A stretch of 14,405 bases of DNA from NCBI RefSeq assembly GCF_938017775.1, contig NZ_CALIIU010000056.1, positions 1-14,405 of the forward strand, given 5' to 3'. Of the stretch, positions 14,396 to 14,405 are shown in pieces (the first letter of the stretch is position 1; each line of letters opens with the position of its first letter). A model generated the notes under the pieces. That model was not told the DNA's origin. It worked only from the letters and a program-made list of their open reading frames with translations, and did no database searches. Origin of the DNA: an uncultured Campylobacter sp. (lineage in GTDB: Bacteria > Campylobacterota > Campylobacteria > Campylobacterales > Campylobacteraceae). Position numbers and translations under genes: made by a program.

Positions 14396-14405
14396 TAATC
14401 ATCTA

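Overview
The window reads as chromosomal DNA of a Campylobacter-type epsilonproteobacterium, probably one of the higher-GC oral species (C. gracilis/showae/rectus type). The species guess is inference. It rests on the ppiD-like/ftsA/ftsZ block lying divergent to rsmH, a synteny I know from C. jejuni (around Cj0693c-Cj0696), on the frequent AAATTTTA-type spacers, and on family resemblance of TruD, RmuC and the HdrB/FrdB-like protein. I see no insertion sequence, phage gene, CRISPR array, tRNA or toxin-antitoxin pair.

Left block (1-5361). A minus-strand run holds a class II aldolase/adducin-like gene (4801-5361), then a tightly packed ppiD-like chaperone, ftsA, ftsZ and a PNPOx-like (NimA-type) flavoprotein. 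Junctions are an 8-bp overlap (ppiD/ftsA), 22 bp (ftsA/ftsZ) and a TAA directly followed by ATG (ftsZ/flavoprotein). FtsA and FtsZ build the division ring, and the ppiD-like protein is a membrane-anchored periplasmic chaperone. The aldolase-like protein has lost the histidines that bind the family's catalytic metal.

Middle block (5426-9343). rsmH (16S rRNA C1402 N4-methyltransferase) runs rightward from a short divergent promoter region. After a 1.1-kb gap with no gene but with worn direct repeats comes a protein with FtsL-like topology (one membrane helix followed by a short coiled coil). Its cytoplasmic N-terminus is extraordinarily long, about 190 residues, and is rich in Gly/Ala/Asn and aromatic residues in a repeated Y-x-x-F pattern. 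It overlaps rmuC by 11 bp. The rsmH-then-ftsL order is the classic dcw-cluster order, so I propose this gene as the divergent FtsL; it is the most interesting candidate here.

Right block (9344-14405). A 1.2-kb gene-less stretch with imperfect repeats is followed on the minus strand by a small lipoprotein (TTG start). Just upstream of it lies rnpB, the RNase P RNA, clearly recognisable by its conserved core and its P1 pairing. A small orphan helical protein (11384-11608) reads rightward. A GC-rich tandem repeat of about 47 bp runs up to the truD stop codon. truD (tRNA pseudouridine-13 synthase, minus strand) is divergent from a 344-aa protein that resembles the succinate/fumarate dehydrogenase iron-sulfur subunit fused to an HdrB-like C-terminus, but lacks the cysteine clusters. 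The right edge holds an inverted repeat.
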